From positions 1-32,902 of IMG/VR virus record IMGVR_UViG_3300030333_004328: a DNA stretch of 32,902 nucleotides. One strand, written 5' to 3'. This stretch comes from a virus. Below are positions 13,394 through 22,701 of this stretch, one piece after another. The notes beneath the pieces are model-generated. The model worked only from the letters and a program-made list of their open reading frames with translations. It had not been told where the DNA came from and searched no databases. The translations under genes were made by a program, and so were the position numbers. Position 1 is the first letter of the stretch. Every line of letters starts with the position of its first letter.

Positions 13394-14281
13394 TTAACAA
13401 TCTTTACATTTTCTATTAACTATATTAGTTAATGTTGTATTTAATTTATCTGTTGATTCTTTCCAATCGTACAAAGCACCTACATCGCTTGACACAATCA
13501 TTAACGCATCTATTAAAGCTACAGCATTTAAATAATCTTTTTCAAGTTGTTTACTACAATCTCCACATTGTTTTTGTGAAGCAATAATGTATGAAGCTTG
13601 AATATAAAGATTAAGTATTTTATCCATTTCAGTCGCAAATTCATTATCTTCTGAATCAGTAAATGTAGTATTAGAATCTGATCTTGGTTCTTCTACACCT
13701 GCACGAAAAGTATTATTATTACCAATGCTAGATTGCTCTCCTTCAACCGCTGTATCTAATACAACACCTGTAGGTGTTTGTATATCAGGATTTAAACTAT
13801 CAAAACCTTGTAAATAATTAAATAACCCAAAATTAAAATTTTTAAGTTTTTTTTCAGGGTATTGTAAATACTTACTAAAACCACTTATAACTTTAGGATC
13901 TGGTTTAGTCATCTCTTCTTCTTTACACGAACCATCATCTAATGTAGCTAATGGATTATAATTAGCAGCTTTAGGATCTGTGCACCCAAAATAAACTCCT
14001 GCCGCAACTTTTCCTCCTGGTTGATCAGAAGCTATTTTAAAATTACTACCACCTCGACCATAGCCACCAGCTTTACTAGTAGATTCTCTTCTTACATTTA
14101 ATCTACCAACTGAAGAAATAACATCTTCAGATTGAGAAACACCTCCTCCTGTTCCACTATCTCCTTCACCAGGAGTTGTTCTTCTTCTTTCTCTTGGTTC
14201 TTGTTCAGCACCTTGTTGTGCAGGTGCTATTTCTGGAGCTTGTTCTTGAGCTGGTGCTTGTTCTGGATATTCTTCTGCCAT
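13394..14281 (-). CDS. GCTD-repeat structural-cluster protein
   Basis: A 295-residue protein. Residues 1-60 are low-complexity (Ala/Pro/Gln/Glu, then Arg and Gly). One GCTDPxAxNYNP...DDGSC repeat occupies 99-119. A middle region ('ISGFSKYLQYPEKKLKNFNFGLFNYLQGF') follows, then a helical C-terminal module from about 214 with 'CGDCSKQLEKDYLNAV' and a final KCKDC. No signal peptide is present. The repeat and helical module link it to the giant proteins upstream and the Cys-rich protein downstream, suggesting a shared assembly in the virion. Function unknown. Confidence 0.75.
   Translation of the reverse strand: MAEEYPEQAPAQEQAPEIAPAQQGAEQEPRERRRTTPGEGDSGTGGGVSQSEDVISSVGRLNVRRESTSKAGGYGRGGSNFKIASDQPGGKVAAGVYFGCTDPKAANYNPLATLDDGSCKEEEMTKPDPKVISGFSKYLQYPEKKLKNFNFGLFNYLQGFDSLNPDIQTPTGVVLDTAVEGEQSSIGNNNTFRAGVEEPRSDSNTTFTDSEDNEFATEMDKILNLYIQASYIIASQKQCGDCSKQLEKDYLNAVALIDALMIVSSDVGALYDWKESTDKLNTTLTNIVNRKCKDC
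13925..13987 (-). repeat. Single GCTD/DDGSC repeat in the 295-residue protein
   Basis: Encodes FGCTDPKAANYNPLATLDDG followed by SC, a near-perfect copy of the consensus unit found in the secreted T9SS-type protein and in both giant proteins. It is a lone module in an otherwise unrelated protein. Confidence 0.85.
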
Positions 14282-14283
14282 AA

Positions 14284-17200
14284 TTATAATTTTTTAGGTC
14301 CTTTATTTATTCTTTTTCTAATTCCTGTTTGTTCTATTTTATATTCTAGATCTCTACCAAAATTATCTATAATATCAAAACTAACATTTTCTCCATAAGG
14401 CACATCTATTTCATACATGTATTTTCCACCTGCTTTAACATCTTTTTCTAGAACTCTACCAAACTCCATATTAGTTTGTACTCCATCTTCTAATTTTTCT
14501 TCATTCTCATCAGGATTTCTTTTAATAACAAATTCAAAAAAGTTACCTGACGTTGATACTTTATTTAGTTTTCTTTTTGAATTTCTTTGATCTTCTGTCA
14601 TTTGTCTTGTACCTGTATCATAAGGTCTTTGTCCTATATTTGAATTAGTAGATTCAAATTTTTCAGCTTCTATAAAACTTTTTAAAATAGTACTACCTCC
14701 TACTTGTACAGTTACTTTTAATGTTGTAAACTCAGTGTAAGTTCTTGAATTTCTACATAAACCATCAGACTCAGTTGCAAAGAAATCAAATCTATCTGAG
14801 AAAGGATCAGTACATCCTAACCTTGGAGAATGTCCTGGATTTCCTGAGTTATGACCAGTACCACCAGTAACAGGTATATTACTACCAGGAGTAACACAAC
14901 CCCATAAACTCCAATATTGTCCTTGGAAAGTAGTAGTATCACCAATAAAAGGATTAGCACCACTCTGATAATTTACAGCAAAAACTACTTCTCTTTCATT
15001 TTCCCAGTTTGTAGCCCATACTGAATTTGGTGCATTAAGGCCGCCCCACTTAGTTAAGTTTAATTTATACCATCCTGGAGGAATATGATAATCTGCTAAT
15101 CTATTTGTAACTGCTGTAGTATATGGATTATTTGCAGTTAGTGGAATGTTTATATTTCCATTAGCTCCTTTAACTAAAATAGTTATATTAACTCCTATAG
15201 ATTCCCATCCTTTTTCCCAAGTACCTACTCTTTTAAATTTATAGCAAGGATCTTCTGCACATGGTACTAAAGCTTCACATCTATATGTTTGATATAAATG
15301 TTGATTAGTTCCAGACATTACTTCATTTCCAATACCTATACCTAAACCAGAACTTGTTGTTGTTCCTGTATTATTAGCTCCAAGAGACCAACCACTTATA
15401 CCCATAGAATGTTGCCAAGGTTGTATACCAGTTAGGTTTGGAGAATTCCATGCTAAACTAGTTTCACTTATTCCCGCTATAGCACCTGTATCTACAAAAG
15501 CACCATTTTCATCATAACAACCCCATCTTAATCTCCAACCTCCAGTAGATGTATCAGGATGTGTTATTATACCAGATTCATAAACTACATTATTTTGTTC
15601 ATCTAATAATTGAAATTTAACATCATTAGCAAAATCTCCTGACCCCATTTCTTTTAAAGGTATTCCATTATACCAACCATATTGTGGATTAGCTGGAAGA
15701 GTTTCATCTCTTGTTACCGCTTTATATGACCAAGAACCTGATTGTCCTATAGACCCTATTTGTTTTGTAGTTCCAAAAACTCTAACTGCAGTAAAATATA
15801 ATTCTACAATTATTTCTACACATTCATATACACAAGCACCTTGCTGACCAGAATACCCTGAAGTAGGGTTACCTGTGTACTGTACACCAGCAGCTGGATT
15901 ATAGTTTAATGCTAGTGGATCTGTACAACCATCTGGAGGGTCACCACATACATTAGCATATTGAGCATTAAACCCTTGATCATTTATTCCTTTTATAGGA
16001 CCATGTGCGTACGATACATTTTGATTAGCATCAGGAATTGTAACAGTTACACCACCTCCTGTAGAATTTTGTGTAACAACTACTCCTCCATTTTGAGATA
16101 ACCAATCTACTCCTTCTGAAATAGCTATATGAAACCAATTTGTTGCCCAACCTATAGCTCCCCAAAATAAAGCATTCATACCAGCAAAAGATGATAAACC
16201 ACCTCCTCCATTTATAGAACCTCCTGCTAGATGCCAAGGAACATTACCTTGATAATAATTGTCGAGGAAGTTTAAATAATTTTGATAACTTTGAGGGCTA
16301 TATAAATCTTGAGATTGTGGCCAAGGTATACCACCAATTGCATTACCCATAAAAACCCAACCATCTTCAAATGGTACATAAACATATAATGAGTTATTAT
16401 CATATGCAGATAATTTAAATTTACCCATTTGTATATTAGTCCACGCTGCATTATCAAATGCTAAAGCTGGTTCATTACTTGTAACATCCCATCTAACTAT
16501 CCAGCAATAACTGCTTAATTCACATGAACCTGCATCTAATATTAAATTACCTTTATCTAATATTAAATTAAACCTATGCAATCCTAGTATAGCGCCATTA
16601 GGCCCAATAATACCTTGAACAGGATCGTATATAAAAGTATCTTGATATATAATTAAAGGTGCTCCATATGTAGTAGTACTAAGACCTGCTGCTAAAGTAC
16701 TTCCTGGTGGACTAGCAGTATTACTACCACCAAAGTTAGAACTATTAAGAGGCCATTCTATTGTAAGTTGTATTTCATGTGCATATCCTCTAACTGATTC
16801 TTCTACAATATATTCTAATTCAAGACAAGGACAGCAAGTCCCATCTTCTATATTTGCATCTGGGTCATAATTTATTGCACACTCATGCATACATCCAGGA
16901 AGCTCACAACTTCCGTCATCTACAGTTGCTAATGGGTTATAGTTTACTGCATTTGGATTAGTACAACCTAATACACAATGCGCACTATTTGTAAATGTTG
17001 TTTCATATAATGGTATCATACAACTATATGTCATACAAGGTGAACTAAAATCACAAACTTTTCCATTTATATTATATACACCAACAGGTATATTAGTTAG
17101 TTGTATTGAACCAAACTGACTTGTGTTATGTATTGTGATATTACCTTGAGGATCTTCTATAGCAATATCTATATATGAAATTAAAGATTCAGCAAGATCT

Positions 17201-19185
17201 CTTTCACAGTCACCGTCTACATCTCTAAAAACTCTAATATCTACATGACATGTATCTCCACATGGATTATTTGGATCATTCTGGCCACACCCTAAAATTG
17301 TTGTAGTAGTTGGAGTACCTGTAGAAACAAAAATTTGTCTATATAATTCATAAAATAATCTATTTGGCCAAAACCCTGGACTAAGAGTATTTCCTAATGT
17401 ATCAACAGTAACTATAGTCATGTCATTCCATGGAGTTGCTGGAGTATCATTTGCTGGTCTATAATGTTGATTGTATATACTTGCACCAGTACCCATAAAA
17501 GCAGGGGTTATACTTCTGTCTTTTAATGACCAATCTGATCCAGGTCCTAAAATGTTTTCAGCAATTTGATCTAATTTACAATAAGAATCTTCGTCATGAG
17601 AATTAGGCGGGCTACCTGTAGGACCATTTCCTCCAGGAGTTGGGCTTACATATCTATCATGATAATTAGTAAAACCACCTGATATAGGCCCTATATCATT
17701 TACACCATGAAAACTATAACCTTGAGGATTACTACCAGTTGGTGGATTGTCAAAAGGAGTTTTAACAGTATAACTAGGTGAAAAATTAAATGGAGCGGAG
17801 AAGTTGGTTATATAATCATTTAGTTGAGATATATTATTTCCACCAAACATTCTTGCTAAATGCTGTGTCATTGCTTTTTTCTTATTTCCAGGCGTAGAAC
17901 CATATCCCATATTATTTGGATTAGGTTCTTCACATTCTGCAAAAATAATTGTTCTAATATTATTATCTTGGAAATTATCTCCACCTTGACTATTATCATA
18001 TGCTTCTAAATAATCTCTATAATCTGTATCTAAATATCCACCTATGTGAGAAGATAACGCTTGAAGCCATCCTGCTTTCCAAACGTGAGCATGATCTTTA
18101 TTTGCTGATGCTGTATTAGCTGGTGTATTTTCACATGATAAAGCATTGCCTCCTAAATGGCTAAAACTATAATTATTAACTAAACCTTGTTGATTCATAC
18201 TATATTGATAACAAAGTGAACTAGTATCATTATTATATCCATAATAAATACCCCATGCAGATTCGTCACAAAATACTAAACATAATACATCTTCATGAGG
18301 ACCTGGTCCAAGAGGATTAGCACTATGTTGAAAAAGCCCATTATTAACAACACAAGGACCAGACGCTATACTTGGATTTGTATAATAACTTATAGACGGT
18401 CCATTAAGTACACCATTATTTAAATAAGCCGCAAGACTACTTGGTTGTACAAGAGCAGTAGGCCATTGTAAATATCTTTCACCTCCAAGTTTATATTCAA
18501 ATACATCATTAGTAAAATTATATTGCTGTAAAAAATTAGCTACTGTATTACTTGCTTTATTTATAATAGAAGAACTCATTGAAGTTATATCATAAAATAT
18601 AACAATTTTATCATCATTAGCATTAAGATTAGGTGTAGTTATAGTACTTTCACATCCATTAGCTTGAAATTCAGCATTAGTCCACGGAGTTGCTTCTATT
18701 TCATATTCATTACATAATCCCCAAACATAATACAATGTCGCACCTGTTGGAAATGTAGGAGGTAATAAATGTTCTATTAATCCACCTGAATTATAATGAA
18801 TTAAAGCGTTTTGTGGATTTTGTGGAAATTGATTTTGTTGAGCTATTACAGTACCTCCTTGTAAAGATAAAGCTGTAGATTGGAGTGGTTGTGAACCAGA
18901 AATAGCTAAAGTTTTAGATATAGCATTACTTACTTGTGTTCCAATATACACAATAGGTATATCACCAATTACAGGAATAGTAAGAAGTAAACCTAAATTA
19001 TTAAACAATGCAGGATTATTTTGAAAACCATAAGCAAATGGACTAGGAGCATTAGGAAAACTAGCACATGATCCTAAAAGATTACCTGGACCATTACCAG
19101 AACAAACAGTTGCTTGAACAGGGTATGAAGGTGTAACACAAGTTACTGTTATCGTACCAAATCCACAATTAGTTGCACATCCCAT
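14284..19185 (-). CDS. Giant modular GCTD-repeat protein, probable tail/adhesin (1633 aa)
   Basis: A 1633-residue protein without signal peptide, the largest complete gene. An N-terminal region (1-180) precedes a VWA-like region at about 190-320, with 'KIVIFYDITSMSSS' and later 'DVLCLVFCDESAWG'. A Cys-flanked beta domain at about 640-720 ('DIRVFRDVDGDC ... VGVYNINGKVC') resembles SdrD-B or carboxypeptidase-regulatory folds. GCTD repeats occur at 740-785, 1087-1119 and 1457-1477, separated by long aromatic, Gly/Asn-rich beta regions. The C-terminus (about 1490-1633) is charged. The domain order repeats that of the 1142-residue gene just upstream. Size and position after the 464-residue structural gene suggest a tail or host-recognition role; this is inference. 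Confidence 0.78.
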   Translation of the reverse strand: MGCATNCGFGTITVTCVTPSYPVQATVCSGNGPGNLLGSCASFPNAPSPFAYGFQNNPALFNNLGLLLTIPVIGDIPIVYIGTQVSNAISKTLAISGSQPLQSTALSLQGGTVIAQQNQFPQNPQNALIHYNSGGLIEHLLPPTFPTGATLYYVWGLCNEYEIEATPWTNAEFQANGCESTITTPNLNANDDKIVIFYDITSMSSSIINKASNTVANFLQQYNFTNDVFEYKLGGERYLQWPTALVQPSSLAAYLNNGVLNGPSISYYTNPSIASGPCVVNNGLFQHSANPLGPGPHEDVLCLVFCDESAWGIYYGYNNDTSSLCYQYSMNQQGLVNNYSFSHLGGNALSCENTPANTASANKDHAHVWKAGWLQALSSHIGGYLDTDYRDYLEAYDNSQGGDNFQDNNIRTIIFAECEEPNPNNMGYGSTPGNKKKAMTQHLARMFGGNNISQLNDYITNFSAPFNFSPSYTVKTPFDNPPTGSNPQGYSFHGVNDIGPISGGFTNYHDRYVSPTPGGNGPTGSPPNSHDEDSYCKLDQIAENILGPGSDWSLKDRSITPAFMGTGASIYNQHYRPANDTPATPWNDMTIVTVDTLGNTLSPGFWPNRLFYELYRQIFVSTGTPTTTTILGCGQNDPNNPCGDTCHVDIRVFRDVDGDCERDLAESLISYIDIAIEDPQGNITIHNTSQFGSIQLTNIPVGVYNINGKVCDFSSPCMTYSCMIPLYETTFTNSAHCVLGCTNPNAVNYNPLATVDDGSCELPGCMHECAINYDPDANIEDGTCCPCLELEYIVEESVRGYAHEIQLTIEWPLNSSNFGGSNTASPPGSTLAAGLSTTTYGAPLIIYQDTFIYDPVQGIIGPNGAILGLHRFNLILDKGNLILDAGSCELSSYCWIVRWDVTSNEPALAFDNAAWTNIQMGKFKLSAYDNNSLYVYVPFEDGWVFMGNAIGGIPWPQSQDLYSPQSYQNYLNFLDNYYQGNVPWHLAGGSINGGGGLSSFAGMNALFWGAIGWATNWFHIAISEGVDWLSQNGGVVVTQNSTGGGVTVTIPDANQNVSYAHGPIKGINDQGFNAQYANVCGDPPDGCTDPLALNYNPAAGVQYTGNPTSGYSGQQGACVYECVEIIVELYFTAVRVFGTTKQIGSIGQSGSWSYKAVTRDETLPANPQYGWYNGIPLKEMGSGDFANDVKFQLLDEQNNVVYESGIITHPDTSTGGWRLRWGCYDENGAFVDTGAIAGISETSLAWNSPNLTGIQPWQHSMGISGWSLGANNTGTTTSSGLGIGIGNEVMSGTNQHLYQTYRCEALVPCAEDPCYKFKRVGTWEKGWESIGVNITILVKGANGNINIPLTANNPYTTAVTNRLADYHIPPGWYKLNLTKWGGLNAPNSVWATNWENEREVVFAVNYQSGANPFIGDTTTFQGQYWSLWGCVTPGSNIPVTGGTGHNSGNPGHSPRLGCTDPFSDRFDFFATESDGLCRNSRTYTEFTTLKVTVQVGGSTILKSFIEAEKFESTNSNIGQRPYDTGTRQMTEDQRNSKRKLNKVSTSGNFFEFVIKRNPDENEEKLEDGVQTNMEFGRVLEKDVKAGGKYMYEIDVPYGENVSFDIIDNFGRDLEYKIEQTGIRKRINKGPKKL
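16834..16968 (-). repeat. Two tandem GCTD/DDGSC repeats in the 1633-residue protein
   Basis: Unit one reads LGCTNPNAVNYNPLATVDDG-SC and unit two PGCMHECAINYDPDANIEDG-TC. Further single units lie at about 15829-15927 (GCTDPLALNYNPAAG, carrying a Gly/Ser/Thr-rich insertion before its closing Cys) and 14755-14817 (GCTDPFSDRFDFFATESDG). They punctuate the boundaries between large beta regions. Confidence 0.8.
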
Positions 19186-19197
19186 AGTTTTTAATTT

Positions 19198-22100
19198 TTA
19201 TTTACAACAATTACCACATTCAACTTTACTTAATAACCTATGAAGCTTTTTTATAATACTATTAACTTCTATATCAGTTATATCAGAAGCTTGATCAACA
19301 AAACCTAAAGAATAGTATAATGTAAATGCTTCATTATACATTTCTTTTAAGCTGTCATCACAGTCTTCTGGACAAGAATCTAAAATTCTTATTGCTAATT
19401 CTTTTATTAGACAAGCATAATCTGGGATCTCACAGCATTCTTCACAATCTATTGTAGCTGTAGGATCATAGTTTATTGCTAATGGATTTGTACATCCTAC
19501 ACAACAAGTACCATCTCCAAAACAAACACCACATTCATCTGGCCCAGGACCATCACATACTCCACATTCATCATAAGTAGCTGATCCACCACATACTCCT
19601 AAACAATCTACACAATCAGAAGGTAATACTCCTGTGTTACCACCAACACAACAATTAGGACATTGAGGACTATAATAAGCATCTCCACCTCCAGGTTGAA
19701 AAGCAAAAGGAAATACTGAAGAAGCTCCACTTGGATAAATACCTAAACCTGAATAAGCTGTATAATTTATAATACTAGGATCTGGACACATATCACTACA
19801 ATCAGCATATATACATGATCCATCATCTACGCCTGCATCAGGATCATAATTACATGCTGCAGATGAACCTACAGGATTAGATAAACCTGTTCCATCTGTA
19901 CATCCTAGTTTACAATTTTGAGTTAAAGTAGTATTAAAAGTGTCAACCGTAATAATTATATTCCATGCATTACAGCCATATATACTAGCTTGTGTATTTG
20001 GATCTGCTACTGTCATATCTGTATGATCAGGAGTACTACCGTTAATCCAAGTACTTGGAGATGTGTTAAACATATGATAACCACATAAAAATGTATATAC
20101 TCCTGGATTTACTTGAGTACCATACTCTCCATTATTATCTGTAGTTACATTAGTATTATTAAAATCAAATGTATAGTTAGGTATTGGATTACCAGTATCA
20201 TCTACTACTGTAAATAATAAACAATCTTGACCATCACAAGAAGTACCTCCACCTGCTATAAAATCATTTAAATCATTATTTATATCTTCATCTGAAACAT
20301 TTGCTCCTCTTCTTATATTATAACCACATTTACCAGCAGAACCTTTTGCATACCATTTAAAACCATAACCAGGTATATTATTTGGTCCTACAGAAGGTTT
20401 AAAATGTGAGTGATTTTTTATATCAAATCCTACTCCTGGATCATTATCAGGATGCCAATATATAGGCTTACCTGTATTATCTTCATATCCATAAGGATTA
20501 AAAAACCCTAAAGCGTCTATACTAATATCACCTCCTGCTGTTCTAGGCATACTACCTCCATTATTAGTATCAGGAAAATAAGTAGGTATACCAGCTGCAT
20601 TATTAGTAGATCTACCTGCATCAAAACTTCCAATAGTAGTACCTTCTAAAGCTGCTACAGTACATAAAGAGTTTCCTGTTCTTGCATGGTTCGTATTATC
20701 ATTAGTTACTACATAAAAGAAAGTACTAAACTTACATCCATTTGAACTAGCAACATCAGCGTTTTGTATAATAGGATATATATTTTCTAAATGATATTTA
20801 AAGTCAGCTATATATCCTGGGGTAGGTTGACTTAATACTTCAAAATTACAACTACCTGAATCCCAACCATCTGACGCTCCTGGACACCAGTTTTGACCAC
20901 AATATACTTCTACACTATGCGTACTAGTATCCCATTGATCATACCAACCATTAGAAGGATACTCACTCAAATTAGCATCTCTAAATTGTATTAAAATATC
21001 TCCTTTAGGATTTGATGCACCGTGTCTAAAAAATGTACCAGCAATAGCATTTTCCCAATCATAAGCTCCAACATAATAATCACCAGGATCTGATATGGCA
21101 TTATCACTATAACCAGGGCTACCGCTATTTGGTTTATAAGTTTTACTAGGATTTGAACCCCAACCACATAAATTTGTAGCACCAGCATGATGTTTAAATC
21201 TTCCTCCATTAGACTGTACTTGCATATAATAATGTGATTTAGCTTCTGATATTGCTAAAGAATCGTTTACTGTTGGTGTTGATCCAGCCATATGAAACTC
21301 TGCTGTTAATTTAGTTCCAGCTTTCTGTATGTCACCTTGCATACCATGATAACCTTCCCAGAATCCAGATAACGAAGCTTCTGCCATTTTTAAACCAGCT
21401 TGTCCTTTTTGCTGCCATCCATTACCATGTACTGTTTCATCAGATAAACAAATTACTAAAGCATCTACATCTCCTCCTACAAATTGTGCTCTAGATCCTC
21501 CCGCATCACATTCACCTCCTGTAGTATTATTTAACCATTCAGCACTTTTTATATCTGTTAAATCAGCAGCTTCTGCTAAAGTTATAATATGATCTGCACC
21601 ACTTCCTTGAAAATTAGGTATTATATCTCCAGCTTTAGGTAGATTAATAAAAGGTAAAACACCGCCTTTTCTATAACTCCAGTTAGCTCTATCATATACG
21701 CTCATATTAGGAGATCCTGTACCTTGTAATATTTGAGCACCTGCTCCTGGTGTACCGTTTACATCAGGTAAATTAGTATTATAATCATCTAATGTTTCTC
21801 CTACAACAAGAGGACCAGCCCAAGGAACTCTTCTTTTATTACCATCATTGTTTTTAGGCCCTGGGTATCCAATAGGCATAGTAGTTCCATTATTATTTGT
21901 ATATCCTGATCCATCCCAAAAAGCATTATATTGCTGCATATCAATAGGAGAAAACTGGCTTAATTGATAGTATGGAGGAAGTATACCTGTTAAAGGATAT
22001 TGTACCCATAGTATCCATCTCTCGTGCATGACAGGTATGTGGTAAATATTACCTTCATAATTAGTTATATTAGTAGCAGCCCAATCTTCTATTGCATCTC

Positions 22101-22626
22101 TAAAGTCTTGAGCAGTAGGATATGCCATTGAAGTTACATCATAAAATACATATATATTTGTATTTGAAGCTATTTCACTAGTACCACATTGAGCATCACC
22201 ATCATGATTTATACTTACACTACATACTCCTCTTGCTTGTATAGTATCTCCTTGTGTAACCGTATTATTAGTCATAGGAGACAATGCACCACAACCATGA
22301 TTAACCCAAGGACCACCATTTATACTAGTTTCAATATTTTGTAAATGAAGATAATCCCATTCTAAAATTACATAATTAGTTCCAAAGTCACATCCTTCTG
22401 TAAAACTAACATCACATCCTATAGGACCTGAAGGCACGCCTTGAGCGACTCTAGCAGCTAAAGGATTATTGTTTACATTATTATAAAGTTGAGATAATGC
22501 TGTATTATTATGTGATGTTTTTAAACTAGGAGAATAAGGTCTCCAACCACTAACTTGATTAACAGTATTATCTTTTTTATAATCCCTTTTAGGGCTATGT
22601 AAATTTCTATTATAATTTATTGACAT
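19198..22626 (-). CDS. Giant modular GCTD-repeat protein, probable tail/adhesin (1142 aa)
   Basis: An 1142-residue protein without signal peptide. After a polar N-terminus comes a VWA-like region from about 158 ('NIYVFYDVTSMAYPTAQDF' ... 'DALVICLSDET' near 388). A Cys-flanked beta domain follows at about 797-880 ('CLLFTVVDDTGNPIPNYTF ... NPGVYTFLCGYH'), then GCTD repeats at 908-938 and 1044-1066 with a Cys-rich insert between them at 1004-1040 ('DCLGVCGG', 'DECGVCDG', 'DECGVCFG'). The C-terminal helical module (1071-1142) starts 'CLIKELAIRILDSC' and ends ECGNCCK. The architecture is parallel to the 1633-residue neighbour, so the pair probably arose by duplication. A perfect GC-rich hairpin lies 24 bases before its start. 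Confidence 0.78.
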   Translation of the reverse strand: MSINYNRNLHSPKRDYKKDNTVNQVSGWRPYSPSLKTSHNNTALSQLYNNVNNNPLAARVAQGVPSGPIGCDVSFTEGCDFGTNYVILEWDYLHLQNIETSINGGPWVNHGCGALSPMTNNTVTQGDTIQARGVCSVSINHDGDAQCGTSEIASNTNIYVFYDVTSMAYPTAQDFRDAIEDWAATNITNYEGNIYHIPVMHERWILWVQYPLTGILPPYYQLSQFSPIDMQQYNAFWDGSGYTNNNGTTMPIGYPGPKNNDGNKRRVPWAGPLVVGETLDDYNTNLPDVNGTPGAGAQILQGTGSPNMSVYDRANWSYRKGGVLPFINLPKAGDIIPNFQGSGADHIITLAEAADLTDIKSAEWLNNTTGGECDAGGSRAQFVGGDVDALVICLSDETVHGNGWQQKGQAGLKMAEASLSGFWEGYHGMQGDIQKAGTKLTAEFHMAGSTPTVNDSLAISEAKSHYYMQVQSNGGRFKHHAGATNLCGWGSNPSKTYKPNSGSPGYSDNAISDPGDYYVGAYDWENAIAGTFFRHGASNPKGDILIQFRDANLSEYPSNGWYDQWDTSTHSVEVYCGQNWCPGASDGWDSGSCNFEVLSQPTPGYIADFKYHLENIYPIIQNADVASSNGCKFSTFFYVVTNDNTNHARTGNSLCTVAALEGTTIGSFDAGRSTNNAAGIPTYFPDTNNGGSMPRTAGGDISIDALGFFNPYGYEDNTGKPIYWHPDNDPGVGFDIKNHSHFKPSVGPNNIPGYGFKWYAKGSAGKCGYNIRRGANVSDEDINNDLNDFIAGGGTSCDGQDCLLFTVVDDTGNPIPNYTFDFNNTNVTTDNNGEYGTQVNPGVYTFLCGYHMFNTSPSTWINGSTPDHTDMTVADPNTQASIYGCNAWNIIITVDTFNTTLTQNCKLGCTDGTGLSNPVGSSAACNYDPDAGVDDGSCIYADCSDMCPDPSIINYTAYSGLGIYPSGASSVFPFAFQPGGGDAYYSPQCPNCCVGGNTGVLPSDCVDCLGVCGGSATYDECGVCDGPGPDECGVCFGDGTCCVGCTNPLAINYDPTATIDCEECCEIPDYACLIKELAIRILDSCPEDCDDSLKEMYNEAFTLYYSLGFVDQASDITDIEVNSIIKKLHRLLSKVECGNCCK
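19432..19497 (-). repeat. GCTD repeat in the 1142-residue protein
   Basis: Encodes GCTNPLAINYDPTATID followed by CEEC. A second unit with a longer insertion (GCTDGTGLSNPVGSSAACN, then YDPDAGVDDGSC) lies at about 19813-19905. These share the consensus of the secreted T9SS-type protein. Confidence 0.8.
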
Positions 22627-22650
22627 GGGTCTATACTATATTCAGAAGAT

Positions 22651-22670
22651 GGAGGGAACTAAGTCCCTCC
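22651..22670 (-). promoter_or_regulatory. Perfect GC-rich stem-loop before the giant-protein gene
   Basis: GGAGGGA and TCCCTCC form a perfect 7-bp stem around a 6-base loop, and short flanks (agat/atct) can extend it across a 3-base bulge. It sits in the 75-base gap between the 464-residue gene and the 1142-residue gene. On the transcribed strand the stem is not followed by a U-run, so it is not a classic intrinsic terminator. It may attenuate transcription, stabilise the upstream 3' end or affect translation. Confidence 0.65.
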
Positions 22671-22701
22671 AAAATCTGTGATTCAATCTAAATAATTATT
22701 A

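Noticed and set aside
14132-14398. Plus-strand Cys/Ser/Phe-rich open frame
   Set aside because: It is antisense to the starts of two real genes, has biased composition, and no other gene in the window is on the plus strand.
16031-16457. Two extra minus-strand frames inside the 1633-residue gene
   Set aside because: Both are out of frame within a continuous, modular reading frame and have shadow-like composition.
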